A DNA stretch of 5,547 nucleotides from an uncultured Eubacteriales bacterium (GCA_900321595.1 ONWP01000027.1:1-5547), one strand, 5' to 3'. Counted from the first letter of the stretch, positions 1-5,346 are shown. A program made the numbers and translations. The notes: generated by a model from the letters alone, not told the origin.

Positions 1-21
1 GTATATTTTTCTCTGAAACAT
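1..21 (-). CDS. 5' end of a leftward gene (partial, 7 codons)
   Basis: The reverse strand reads ATG TTT CAG AGA AAA ATA TAC (MFQRKIY) and runs off the window edge. The start is supported by a GAGGGAG ribosome binding site (27-33) five bases upstream and by an extended -10 promoter whose predicted transcript start lies about 18 nt before the ATG. From memory of the family, and not provable from seven residues, many Clostridial AAA-type ATPases with a DUF4143 C-terminal domain begin with a similar M-[LF]-x-R-K-I-Y sequence. That is the best guess for the product, but it is only an inference. The existence of a gene here is more certain than its identity. Confidence 0.6.
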
Positions 22-45
22 TGCGGCTCCCTCACTTTCGAGGAC

Positions 46-74
46 ATTATAGCACGCCGTCGGATAAAACGCAA
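46..74 (-). promoter_or_regulatory. Extended -10 promoter for the leftward partial gene
   Basis: On the reverse strand a perfect TATAAT (46-51) is preceded by TGC, giving an extended -10 (TGCTATAAT). The -35 is TTGCGT (69-74), a 3/6 match, with a 17-bp spacer. The predicted start near position 39 leaves a very short leader with the ribosome binding site at 27-33. The first copy of the upstream repeat core (61-72) overlaps the -35, so a repeat-binding protein could affect this promoter. Confidence 0.7.
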
Positions 75-174
75 TATAAAAACGGCGGAAAACCGGATAA
101 AACGCGCATTTCAATTTGTGGAATATCCGGATAAAACGCGCACTTAAATTTGTGGAATATCAGGATAAAGCGCG
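61..174. repeat. 34-bp tandem direct repeats, about 3.5 copies
   Basis: Two full 34-bp units lie head to tail at 93-126 and 127-160 and are identical except at two positions. Each begins CCGGATAAAACGCGCA and ends ATTTGTGGAATAT. A partial copy of the first 12 bases lies at 61-72 (CGGATAAAACGC), and a degenerate copy at 161-174 (CAGGATAAAGCGCG). The period is 33-34 bp. The junction of the two full units forms a perfect 10-bp palindrome, TATCCGGATA (124-133), and the next junction has TATCAGGATA (158-167). The period is not a multiple of three, so this is not a coding repeat. The array lies directly upstream of and overlaps a leftward promoter, which suggests an operator array, although a dispersed intergenic repeat is possible. 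Confidence 0.85.
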
Positions 175-263
175 GAGTAAACCGGCGGCGGATCCGGTTC
201 AGGCGCGGGGAACAGGCAGGCTTCACAAAGACCGCGTCCGGGGAAGAGACTTGATATCACGAC
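175..263. other. Intergenic stretch without recognised features
   Basis: This stretch lies between the 34-bp repeats and the operon terminator. It contains a short ACCGG/CCGGT inverted pair (181-185 and 194-198) around a GGATCC palindrome. No promoter, ribosome binding site or credible reading frame was seen on either strand. Confidence 0.5.
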
Positions 264-265
264 GA

Positions 266-299
266 ATAAAAGGGAACCTTCGCTTTCGGAAGGCTCCCT
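266..299 (-). terminator. Intrinsic terminator of the leftward oxidoreductase/membrane protein operon
   Basis: The arms 271-281 and 289-299 form an 11-bp stem with a single A-C mismatch and a 7-nt loop. On the reverse strand the stem is followed by TTTTAT, the expected U-tract. It lies about 30 bp after the stop codon of the membrane-protein gene, as expected for the end of that operon. Confidence 0.8.
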
Positions 300-326
300 G
301 TTGTTTTGAACGGTTTCCCTGCGCCG

Positions 327-872
327 TCAGTCCTTGCGTCCGAAGAGCTTGCGGAACTTCTTCTGCCAGCGGCGCTCGTAGAGGAGGATCAGGCGGCTCA
401 TGCACACATCCAGTACGACGAACATCACGACCGCCATGCCGAGCAGACCCAGCAGCCCCTTCAGCCCGTGGTCTGTCAGATCCTCAATGCGCATGCCGAA
501 CAGCTTGATGAGGATGAAATACGCGGCGACCATGGAGCAGGCGAAGATCACGATCTTCACGAGCCACGCGAGCGGTTTCAGGCGCAGGACGCGCTCAAGC
601 GACTGCTTGATGACGGGATACCAGCCGAAGAACGCCACGTACATCATGGCGGCCTCCTTGTTGGTCAGCATGATCAGCGACAGGATGCTCACGCTCAGAT
701 ACGCGCCGAACGCCCAGCCCCTGCCCAGCTCGATGACGAGCAGCAGAAGCAGCGCGCCGGAGAACGCCGGCAGCGCGTACTCCAGGAAGGGGACGACCGC
801 GGACAGCAGCATCAGCGTCACCGACAGCGCCGCGACGATGCCGCCCAGCGCCGTTTTCGTACTGGACCGCAT
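327..872 (-). CDS. Small polytopic membrane protein, function unknown
   Basis: This encodes 181 residues, mostly hydrophobic. Likely membrane segments lie near residues 8-30, 33-50, 54-70, 104-125 and 138-165. A basic loop falls at about 89-106, and a strongly basic cytoplasmic-looking tail (YERRWQKKFRKLFGRKD) at 165-181. There is no signal peptide distinct from the first helix. Its layout resembles unannotated Clostridial membrane proteins that look like small S-components of ECF transporters, but no diagnostic motif is visible and no substrate can be inferred. The ATG lies 4 nt after the oxidoreductase stop. The only Shine-Dalgarno-like sequence (GAGGTG) is about 13 nt upstream, which is long, so translational coupling to the upstream gene is likely. 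The terminator at 266-299 follows it. Confidence 0.85.
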   Translation of the reverse strand: MRSSTKTALGGIVAALSVTLMLLSAVVPFLEYALPAFSGALLLLLVIELGRGWAFGAYLSVSILSLIMLTNKEAAMMYVAFFGWYPVIKQSLERVLRLKPLAWLVKIVIFACSMVAAYFILIKLFGMRIEDLTDHGLKGLLGLLGMAVVMFVVLDVCMSRLILLYERRWQKKFRKLFGRKD

Positions 873-876
873 GGGG

Positions 877-1944
877 TCAGATCAGCACCTCGTGTCCCGT
901 CCGCGCGGACTCGTAGCAGGCGTCGAGGATCTTCATCAGGACGACGCCGTCCTCAGCCGGCGCGATGCACGCTGTGTTGCCCAGCGCGCAGTCGATGAAG
1001 TGATCCATCTCGTTCTGGAAGAGGCCGCGGAAGGACAGCGCGGTGTCGTTGTCAAAGCCCACGTTGACCAGATAGTTGTTCATCTGGGTATAGATCTTCA
1101 CCTGCGGGTCGAGCTTGCAGCCGGCCTTGGTGCCGAAGAGCTGGATGTCGCCCTCGTCGTGCTCGAGATTCAGGCTGAAGGCGGCTTCGATGGACAGGAC
1201 GGCGCCGTTGTCGAAGCGGATCAGCGCGGTCGCCAGATCCTCCACGTCGCAGACGTCGTTCTGCGCGCGGTCCGCCGCGTGCCAGCCGCCGCTTGTGACG
1301 ATGCCGGGACGGTTGAAGAGCTTCTGGAAGGTGGCGGCGTAGACGCTCACGGGCATGGGCTTGCCCATGAGGTAGCGCACCAGGTCGATGACGTGCACGC
1401 CCAGGTCGATGAGCGGTCCGCCGCCGGAGCGGGACTTGTCGCCGAACCAGCCGCCGGGGTTGCCGTTGCGCCGCAGATAGGTGGCCTTCGCGTAGTAGAG
1501 CTCGCCGAAGTCGCCGGCGTCGATGAAATCCTTGACCGTGCGGCAGTCGTTGCCGAAGCGGCGCACAAAGCCGATCTGCAGCAGTCTGCCGTTTCGCTCG
1601 GCGGCGGCCTGCATCTCGGCGGCCTGCTCGGCGTTGAGCGCCATGGGCTTCTCGCAGATCACGTCCTTGCCGGCGTTGAGCGCGGCGATGGTGCATTCGG
1701 CGTGGGCGCTGTTCCACGTGGTGACCGAAACGATATCGATCTCCGGCAGGGCGCGGAGCATCTCGTCCTTGTCGGTGAAGCACCGTTCATGGGGCACGCC
1801 GTAGCGGTCGGCCTTTTCATAAAGGCGCTGCTCGTTGATGTCGCAGAACGCGTAGACCTCTGTGTTCGGGTTGTTCTGGTACCCGGTGATATGCTCGTGA
1901 CTGATTCCGCCGACGCCGATGACGGCCGCTTTCAGGATTCTCAT
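877..1944 (-). CDS. Gfo/Idh/MocA-family NAD(P)-dependent oxidoreductase
   Basis: This encodes 355 residues, the usual size for the family, whose members oxidise or reduce sugars, inositols and related polyols with bound NAD(P). The N-terminal Rossmann fold shows the G-x-G-G-I motif (GVGGI, 10-14) and an acidic residue at the end of the second strand (D35, in FCDIN), which tends to favour NAD over NADP. The family signature EKP is at 98-100 (CEKPMAL). The second catalytic signature D-x-G-x-H-x-x-D is present as D180, H184 and D187 (IDLGVHVID), with H184 the expected catalytic histidine and K99 the expected lysine. The start chosen is the ATG at 1942-1944, seven bases after GGAGGC (1952-1957). 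A longer in-frame start at 1986 would lie inside the -10 box and has no ribosome binding site. The protein is cytosolic and the substrate is undetermined. It is the first gene of a two-gene operon with the membrane protein. Confidence 0.95.
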   Translation of the reverse strand: MRILKAAVIGVGGISHEHITGYQNNPNTEVYAFCDINEQRLYEKADRYGVPHERCFTDKDEMLRALPEIDIVSVTTWNSAHAECTIAALNAGKDVICEKPMALNAEQAAEMQAAAERNGRLLQIGFVRRFGNDCRTVKDFIDAGDFGELYYAKATYLRRNGNPGGWFGDKSRSGGGPLIDLGVHVIDLVRYLMGKPMPVSVYAATFQKLFNRPGIVTSGGWHAADRAQNDVCDVEDLATALIRFDNGAVLSIEAAFSLNLEHDEGDIQLFGTKAGCKLDPQVKIYTQMNNYLVNVGFDNDTALSFRGLFQNEMDHFIDCALGNTACIAPAEDGVVLMKILDACYESARTGHEVLI

Positions 1945-1981
1945 GGTGATTGCCTCCGTTTTCGGATAAATTTCAATCTCT

Positions 1982-2010
1982 ATCATAACAAATCGTCAAA
2001 AAGATTGCAA
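1982..2010 (-). promoter_or_regulatory. Sigma-A-type promoter of the oxidoreductase operon
   Basis: On the reverse strand the sequence is TTGCAA (2005-2010), a 17-bp spacer, then TATGAT (1982-1987, 5/6 match). Transcription would begin near 1975, giving a leader of about 30 nt with the GGAGGC site. A 5-bp inverted repeat GCAAC/GTTGC (2007-2011 and 2017-2021) overlaps the -35 and could be a small operator. That last point is speculative. Confidence 0.65.
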
Positions 2011-2070
2011 CAGCAAGTTGCGCGAAATCGGCGGTTTCCCTGTAAAAATACTTCGGGGCGTCCGCGGCGC

Positions 2071-2107
2071 TTTTGTCCCGTATCCCGGCCCGCGGAACGG
2101 GACAGAA
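2071..2107. promoter_or_regulatory. Dyad of GTCCCG half-sites between divergent promoters
   Basis: TGTCCCGT (2074-2081) and ACGGGACA (2097-2104) are perfect inverted arms, and the dyad extends weakly into TTT and GAAA flanks. No T-tract follows on either strand, so it is a poor terminator. A third copy of GTCCCG (2136-2141) falls inside the spacer of the rightward promoter at 2127-2153. The arrangement suggests a regulator-binding site controlling that promoter, or both divergent ones. This is an inference from symmetry and position only. Confidence 0.4.
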
Positions 2108-2126
2108 AATCGTTAAAAGAAATATC

Positions 2127-2153
2127 TTGACTTGCGTCCCGGTCTGCGATAAT
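2127..2153 (+). promoter_or_regulatory. Strong rightward promoter of a small transcription unit
   Basis: TTGACT (2127-2132, 5/6) is followed by an extended -10, TGC plus GATAAT (2145-2153, -10 at 2148-2153, 5/6) with a 15-bp spacer. An overlapping alternative, TAATAT at 2150-2155, gives a 17-bp spacer. Transcription should start near 2160. No long gene follows before the terminator at 2340-2372, so the product would be about 210 nt. Confidence 0.65.
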
Positions 2154-2167
2154 ATCAAAAAAGAAAA

Positions 2168-2224
2168 CAGCGCTGAAGCGCGTTTCCGGCGGAGCCGTTC
2201 CGCCGCCGATCCGCGCCAGCGCGC
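2168..2224 (+). ncRNA. Structured leader or small RNA, three consecutive hairpins
   Basis: Three GC-rich hairpins follow the transcript start. The first is GCGC-TGAA-GCGC (2170-2181). The second is a 7-bp stem CGGCGGA/TCCGCCG with loop GCCGT (2187-2205). The third is GCGC-CAGC-GCGC (2213-2224). The GCGC strands can also pair with one another in other combinations, so alternative folds are possible. I do not recognise it as 6S RNA, SRP RNA, tmRNA, RNase P or a known riboswitch. It may be the 5' part of an sRNA covering about 2160-2372, or the leader of the 20-codon ORF. Confidence 0.4.
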
Positions 2225-2253
2225 AATGAAAAAAACGATGGAAGCTGAAGGAG

Positions 2254-2316
2254 ATGCTGCAAAAAATCAAGGACTTCTTTGCCTCCCTGTTTTCCTTCCG
2301 GCTGCCGGGATGCTGA
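2254..2316 (+). CDS. Candidate 20-residue amphipathic peptide ending in Cys
   Basis: The frame encodes MLQKIKDFFASLFSFRLPGC and then TGA. Residues 2-17 would form an amphipathic helix, with L2, I5, F8, F9, L12 and F13 on one face and K4, K6, D7, S11 and S14 on the other, and a net charge of about +2. It ends in Pro-Gly-Cys. It sits between its own promoter (2127-2153) and terminator (2340-2372). The weak point is initiation: AAGGAG (2248-2253) abuts the ATG with no spacing, and GGAAG (2240-2244) lies nine bases upstream. A secreted or membrane-active micropeptide, a type I toxin-like peptide, or chance inside an sRNA are all possible. I do not recognise the family. Confidence 0.3.
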   Translation: MLQKIKDFFASLFSFRLPGC

Positions 2317-2339
2317 CAGAACACCGTAAAATGAAACCG

Positions 2340-2372
2340 CCGGACCGGTCCGATCGACCGGCCCGGTTTTTT
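2340..2372 (+). terminator. Strong intrinsic terminator of the small unit
   Basis: The arms 2340-2350 and 2356-2366 form an 11-bp GC-rich stem with one A-C mismatch and a 5-nt loop, followed directly by TTTTTT (2367-2372). Its orientation requires a rightward transcript arriving from the left, which supports the promoter at 2127-2153. It separates that unit from the PHP gene. Confidence 0.9.
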
Positions 2373-2419
2373 CGCGCAGTTCCGCGGCCGCGGGCCTGCC
2401 GGGACTTCTTTCCGCGCCC

Positions 2420-2447
2420 TTGCATTTTCGGCGTTTTCGCGTATAAT
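2420..2447 (+). promoter_or_regulatory. Promoter of the PHP-domain gene
   Basis: A perfect TATAAT (2442-2447) is preceded by TTGCAT (2420-2425) with a 16-bp spacer. The predicted start near 2454 leaves a leader of about 17 nt containing GAAGGA (2455-2460). A 12-bp palindrome CCGCGGCCGCGG (2382-2393) lies upstream and has no clear role. Confidence 0.7.
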
Positions 2448-2470
2448 AAACAGCGAAGGACGTGATACGC

Positions 2471-3142
2471 ATGAAGTATTGTATCGAAACGCATTTTCAC
2501 ACCGACGAGGTGAGCCCCTGCGGCCGCGTGCCCGCCGTCAAGGGCGTTTCGCTCTATAAGGAAGCCGGCTACAGCGGCGTGATGGTGACGGATCATATCT
2601 CCACCGGATATCTGACCGACAGCTATCCGGGCGAAACCTGGCGGGAAAAGATCGACTACTACCTGCGGGGCTACCGCGCGGCGCTGCCGCTGGCGGATGA
2701 ACGCTTCAGCGTCATGCTGGGCATGGAGCTGCGCTTCGAGCAGAACGGGAACGACTACCTGATCTTCGGCGTGACGGAGGAATTCCTCTATGAAAACGAG
2801 TGGTTCACGCGCCTGCCGCTGAAGAAATTCAAGGAGCTGGCCACAGAAAAGAGCCTGACGATCGTGCAGGCCCATCCCTTCCGGAACGATATGACGGTGA
2901 CGGATCCGCGCCTCATCGACGGGATGGAGGTTTTTAACGGCAACAAGGGGCACGACTCCCGGAACTGGGTCGCGGCGCAGTGGGCAAAGCGCTTCAAGCT
3001 GATCCCCACGTCCGGCTCCGATTTCCACAAGGAGGAGGATCTGGCGCACGGCGGCATTTACGTAAGCGAGCTGCCCCGGGACAGCCGGGCGCTCCGACGG
3101 CTCCTGCTGCGCGGGGACTACGAGATCAAGACGCTGGAATAA
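2471..3142 (+). CDS. PHP-domain metal-dependent phosphoesterase
   Basis: This encodes 223 residues, a stand-alone PHP (polymerase and histidinol phosphatase) domain of the TrpH/YciV-like type. The family hydrolyses phosphoesters with two or three bound metal ions. The metal ligands appear in order: H8-x-H10 (ETHFHTD), D41-H42 (VTDHIS), E86 (GMELRFE), H135 (QAHPFRN) and D184-x-H186 (SGSDFHKEEDL). The full set suggests an active enzyme. Possible substrates include a histidinol-phosphate-like compound, a nucleotide such as a 3',5'-bisphosphate, or a short oligonucleotide; the sequence does not decide. The ATG at 2471 is chosen because GAAGGA lies ten bases upstream. An in-frame GTG at 2462 is only one base from it. 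The protein is cytosolic and the gene is monocistronic. Its last 17 bp overlap the convergent flavoprotein gene. Confidence 0.93.
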   Translation: MKYCIETHFHTDEVSPCGRVPAVKGVSLYKEAGYSGVMVTDHISTGYLTDSYPGETWREKIDYYLRGYRAALPLADERFSVMLGMELRFEQNGNDYLIFGVTEEFLYENEWFTRLPLKKFKELATEKSLTIVQAHPFRNDMTVTDPRLIDGMEVFNGNKGHDSRNWVAAQWAKRFKLIPTSGSDFHKEEDLAHGGIYVSELPRDSRALRRLLLRGDYEIKTLE

Positions 3143-3656
3143 AAAAACCGGCTGAGAGTTCACGCAGAGCGGCTTCCTCCGACGGAGTGAGGCCGCTTTC
3201 GGCGTCCGTGCCGGGTTTGAGGAAGACGTCCGTCAGGCAGAAGCCGAGCTCTTCCGCGGCGACGCGGGTCTGGCGGCGCATCAGATCGGAGGCGTACACC
3301 CCCGTGCGGCCGGCGCACAGGAGCAGCGCGCAGCGGCGGCCGGGATCCGGGGCGGCCGGGTGGTGGTAGAACACCTGCAGCCGGTCGAAAAACGCCTTCA
3401 TCGGGGCGGGGAAGGAATAGTTGTAGACCGGCGAGGCGATCACCAGCCGGTCGGACCGCCGGATCGCGTCGAATACGCCGTCCAGATCGCGCTTCGCGCA
3501 CCGGGCTGCGCCCTCGCAGAAATTGCAGGCTGTGCAGGGCGCGGGCGAAAGCGCGTACAGATCGAAGAAGACGGCGTCCCTGCCGTCCAGAAAGACGCGC
3601 GTCACCGCGTCCGTCACGCCGTTTTCGCGGGGGGAAGCGAACAGTACCGTCGTCAT
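3126..3656 (-). CDS. Flavodoxin-family / NADPH-dependent FMN reductase-like protein with Cys cluster
   Basis: This encodes 176 residues with a flavodoxin-like fold expected to bind FMN and carry electrons or reduce small acceptors with NAD(P)H. The phosphate-binding loop after strand 1 reads FASPRENGVTD (6-16). The family signature SPVYNYSFPAPMKAFFDR lies at 75-92. Between them is a compact cysteine cluster, C41-x2-C44-x2-C47-x5-C53. This matches the CX2CX2CX4-7C pattern known to bind a 4Fe-4S cluster in archaeal iron-sulfur flavoprotein (Isf). The start is the ATG at 3654-3656, eight bases after AGG of an AAGGCAGGT site (3664-3672). The longer start at 3683 overlaps the -10 box and is excluded. 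The gene is monocistronic and converges on the PHP gene. The redox partner is unknown. Confidence 0.9.
   Translation of the reverse strand: MTTVLFASPRENGVTDAVTRVFLDGRDAVFFDLYALSPAPCTACNFCEGAARCAKRDLDGVFDAIRRSDRLVIASPVYNYSFPAPMKAFFDRLQVFYHHPAAPDPGRRCALLLCAGRTGVYASDLMRRQTRVAAEELGFCLTDVFLKPGTDAESGLTPSEEAALRELSAGFFIPAS
3169..3199 (+). terminator. Possible PHP-gene terminator inside the convergent gene
   Basis: Bases 3169-3176 and 3189-3196 pair, and 3177-3180 pair with 3184-3187. The result is a near-continuous 12-bp stem with one bulged T and a 3-nt loop, followed by TTTC. It lies about 30 bp beyond the PHP stop and inside the flavoprotein coding region. The T-tract is short, so termination would be weak, and the fold may be a by-product of GC-rich coding sequence. 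Confidence 0.25.
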
Positions 3657-3681
3657 GCGCCGCACCTGCCTTTCGCCTCTC

Positions 3682-3710
3682 ATTATAACGGGTCGCGCCG
3701 GATTTGGCAA
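3682..3710 (-). promoter_or_regulatory. Promoter of the flavoprotein gene
   Basis: The reverse strand reads TTGCCA (3705-3710, 5/6), a 17-bp spacer, then a perfect TATAAT (3682-3687). Transcription should begin near 3675. This rules out the in-frame ATG at 3681-3683 and supports the start at 3656. Confidence 0.8.
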
Positions 3711-3803
3711 CCGCGAATCGCCGCGGACGCGGGCTTCTGTTCCACAAAAACCGAAAAAGTGGTGAAATACATAAATTATTCACAAAAAAGGCAAGAAAAT
3801 TGG

Positions 3804-3832
3804 TGGATTTATCTGTAAAAATGTGCTATACT
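3804..3832 (+). promoter_or_regulatory. Extended -10 promoter of the Mbeg1-like hydrolase
   Basis: TGC plus TATACT (3824-3832; -10 at 3827-3832, 5/6) forms an extended -10. The -35 position at 17 bp spacing (TGGATT, 3804-3809) is weak. The predicted start near 3839 precedes the ribosome binding site at 3851-3860. A GTGAA-N12-TTCAC dyad (3762-3783) about 20 bp upstream of the -35 could be an operator, though the arms are only 5 bp. Confidence 0.6.
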
Positions 3833-3865
3833 CCAGACAGAGACAGCAGAAAGAGGGTGGTTCCC

Positions 3866-5020
3866 ATGTACCGGACATTTGACTACGTACATGATTTCGG
3901 CGAGTTACCTTATACGGCGTTACCCTTCAACGACTGCGACAATTTCGCCATTTGCTCCGCATTATATATGGAGATCGAAAAAGTAGTGACCGACGAATTG
4001 GAGCAGGAGCCGACCAAAACATTCGGCGAGGCTTGCAGGGATCTGTACGCGTACTTTGATTACAAGATCGTTCCACCCGGACTGTTTTTAAACAAAGTCT
4101 TATTCAAGAATTTCCTGGATCTTGGCAGTCATTCCCGCTATGCGGATATGAAGATCACCGGCTGTCGATCTCATTATGACGCACAGCAGGTCGTCCAGTT
4201 TGCGGCGCAGACGTTGTTCATCGATGATGATACGATCCTTGTGGTATACAGAGGCACGGACGATTCGATCGTCGGCTGGCACGAGGATCTGGATATGTTA
4301 GTGAAGAAGGTTATACCGTCGCACGCACTGGCGCTGACATACATCAAGGATGTCGCTGAGGCGTATCCGGACAAAAAAATCATGATTGCCGGACACTCCA
4401 AGGGCGGCCACATCGCCCTGTACACAGCCCTCAGCTGCCCCGCCGAGATCAGGAAACGCCTTGTCCGCGTCTATAATAATGACGGCCCCGGCTTTGCCGA
4501 AAGAAGTCTGCTCGATTCCCCCGCATACCAGGAGATCAGACCGATCTATCGGCATTATGTCCCCTCGTCCTCACTGATCGGCGTAATGATGCAGCACGAT
4601 AACGACTACAAGGTCGTCAAATCCTCCGGATTCTTAGGACTCTCCCAGCACGGCGCGGAAACGTGGAAGTGCAAAAATGACGAGCCGGACACGCGGGAGT
4701 CGCTGAATTTCGTCGGAAAGCTGCACGAACTGGCGCTGGCGGATCTGCTGGAAATCCTCAAGCCCGAAGATCTGCAATTCTTTTATGAAGCGCTGTGCAA
4801 CTTGATTTACGCGCCGGGTCAGCGCGGACTTCTGGGCGTCGCCCAGAACGCGGGACTCTCACTGAAGCTGATGGCTGAGGCTCTCTTTACAAGGACGCCC
4901 GCCCAGAAGAAGGTTGGTAGAGGCATCGGCAGAACTTTCGCCGGTATCTTGGTCAAGGATGCGAATAAGCTCATGGCAAAACAGGTCGCGGACGCGAGAG
5001 CGTCCATGGCGAGAGCGTGA
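3866..5020 (+). CDS. Mbeg1-like (DUF2974) alpha/beta-hydrolase, lipase-like
   Basis: This encodes 384 residues resembling the Mbeg1-like/DUF2974 family of lipase-fold proteins common in Firmicutes. Signatures appear in order: the N-terminal PFNDCDNFAIC (20-30), VYRGTDDSIVGWHEDLDM (127-144), the nucleophile elbow GHSKGG (176-181) with S178, VYNNDGPGF (202-210) with D206 as probable catalytic Asp, and LSQHGAETW (259-267) with H262 as probable catalytic His. The triad therefore looks intact. The C-terminal 80 residues are helical and basic, and the protein ends in a Lys/Arg/Ala-rich tail. There is no signal peptide or membrane segment, so it is probably cytosolic. The substrate is unknown; the family is assumed to cleave acyl esters. 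The start at 3866 follows AAGAGGGTGG (3851-3860). The frame is open upstream to 3704, but that stretch holds the promoter. Two terminators follow. Confidence 0.9.
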   Translation: MYRTFDYVHDFGELPYTALPFNDCDNFAICSALYMEIEKVVTDELEQEPTKTFGEACRDLYAYFDYKIVPPGLFLNKVLFKNFLDLGSHSRYADMKITGCRSHYDAQQVVQFAAQTLFIDDDTILVVYRGTDDSIVGWHEDLDMLVKKVIPSHALALTYIKDVAEAYPDKKIMIAGHSKGGHIALYTALSCPAEIRKRLVRVYNNDGPGFAERSLLDSPAYQEIRPIYRHYVPSSSLIGVMMQHDNDYKVVKSSGFLGLSQHGAETWKCKNDEPDTRESLNFVGKLHELALADLLEILKPEDLQFFYEALCNLIYAPGQRGLLGVAQNAGLSLKLMAEALFTRTPAQKKVGRGIGRTFAGILVKDANKLMAKQVADARASMARA

Positions 5021-5035
5021 CATAACGAAATATGA

Positions 5036-5070
5036 AATTCGCTGCGGGGATGCCTGCAGCGAATTCTTTT
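5036..5070 (+). terminator. First intrinsic terminator after the hydrolase
   Basis: A perfect 10-bp stem AATTCGCTGC/GCAGCGAATT (5036-5045 and 5056-5065) extends inward by one G-U and two G-C pairs to a 4-nt loop. It is followed by CTTTT, a short U-tract. It starts 16 bp after the hydrolase stop codon. Confidence 0.75.
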
Positions 5071-5080
5071 GCGTCCGGCA

Positions 5081-5120
5081 AAAAGAAACAGAGACAGGTC
5101 GCCCCGTCTCTGTTTCTTTT
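5081..5120. terminator. Second, probably bidirectional terminator
   Basis: A perfect 15-bp inverted repeat (5081-5095 and 5106-5120) has a 10-nt loop. The right arm ends TTTCTTTT and the left arm begins AAAAG, so U-rich ends are produced on either strand. It lies 10 bp after the first terminator and insulates the hydrolase from the right-end region. Confidence 0.75.
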
Positions 5121-5151
5121 GAAGGAGTATATAAAACGTTAGGAGAAATCG

Positions 5152-5346
5152 TTGTGTGCTGAAAGCCTGTCGCTTTCTTTGTCTACATTATGGGGTCTAA
5201 TGCTTGAAAGAATCTTTAACGGAATTGAAAGTTGGCTAAAAAATGAGAGGCGTTCAATCGCTTGCGATCTGCGTCTTTCGCGCGCAAATGACCGCCGCGA
5301 AGCTGCTTTTACCGGCGCGAAGCAGACCGAAAAACGCGAGAGGTGA
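5152..5346 (+). CDS. Weak candidate small ORF or gene remnant
   Basis: A 64-codon frame starts with TTG at 5152, six bases after AGGAG (5141-5145). An in-frame ATG at 5200 would give 48 residues. The protein would contain a helical stretch (LERIFNGIESWLKNERR, about residues 18-34) and end very Arg/Lys-rich (TGAKQTEKRER). I see no clear promoter and recognise no family. Its 3' end runs into the 18-bp palindrome. It may be a real small protein, a remnant of a larger gene, or chance. Apart from this frame and the palindrome, I see nothing else in 5121-5387. Confidence 0.2.
   Translation: MCAESLSLSLSTLWGLMLERIFNGIESWLKNERRSIACDLRLSRANDRREAAFTGAKQTEKRER

Noticed and set aside
93..160. CRISPR array
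   Set aside because: The repeat units abut with no unique spacers, and no cas genes are present.
116..508. Rightward frame that translates the 34-bp repeats into VEYPDKTR-like peptides
   Set aside because: The period of 34 is not a multiple of three, so frames change between units, and the frame continues antisense into the membrane-protein gene.
1961..1978. Resemblance of the oxidoreductase leader (CGGATAAA then TTTCAAT) to the 34-bp repeat
   Set aside because: The middle 7 bases are missing and the match is short, so chance is likely.
2071..2107. Dyad as an intrinsic terminator
   Set aside because: Neither strand has a U-tract after the stem; A-rich sequence follows instead.
400..2130. 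Long rightward open frame of more than 500 codons opposite the oxidoreductase and membrane protein
   Set aside because: It is antisense to two well-supported genes, low in family-like motifs, and a typical shadow ORF of GC-rich coding DNA.
2073..2465. Rightward frame of 130 codons across the small unit
   Set aside because: It runs through the promoter, the strong terminator and the PHP promoter. The Arg/Pro-rich sequence looks non-coding.
2267..3163. Leftward frame of 298 codons opposite the PHP gene
   Set aside because: It is antisense to a PHP gene with all metal ligands intact and reads through the terminator and promoter region. It has no ribosome binding site.
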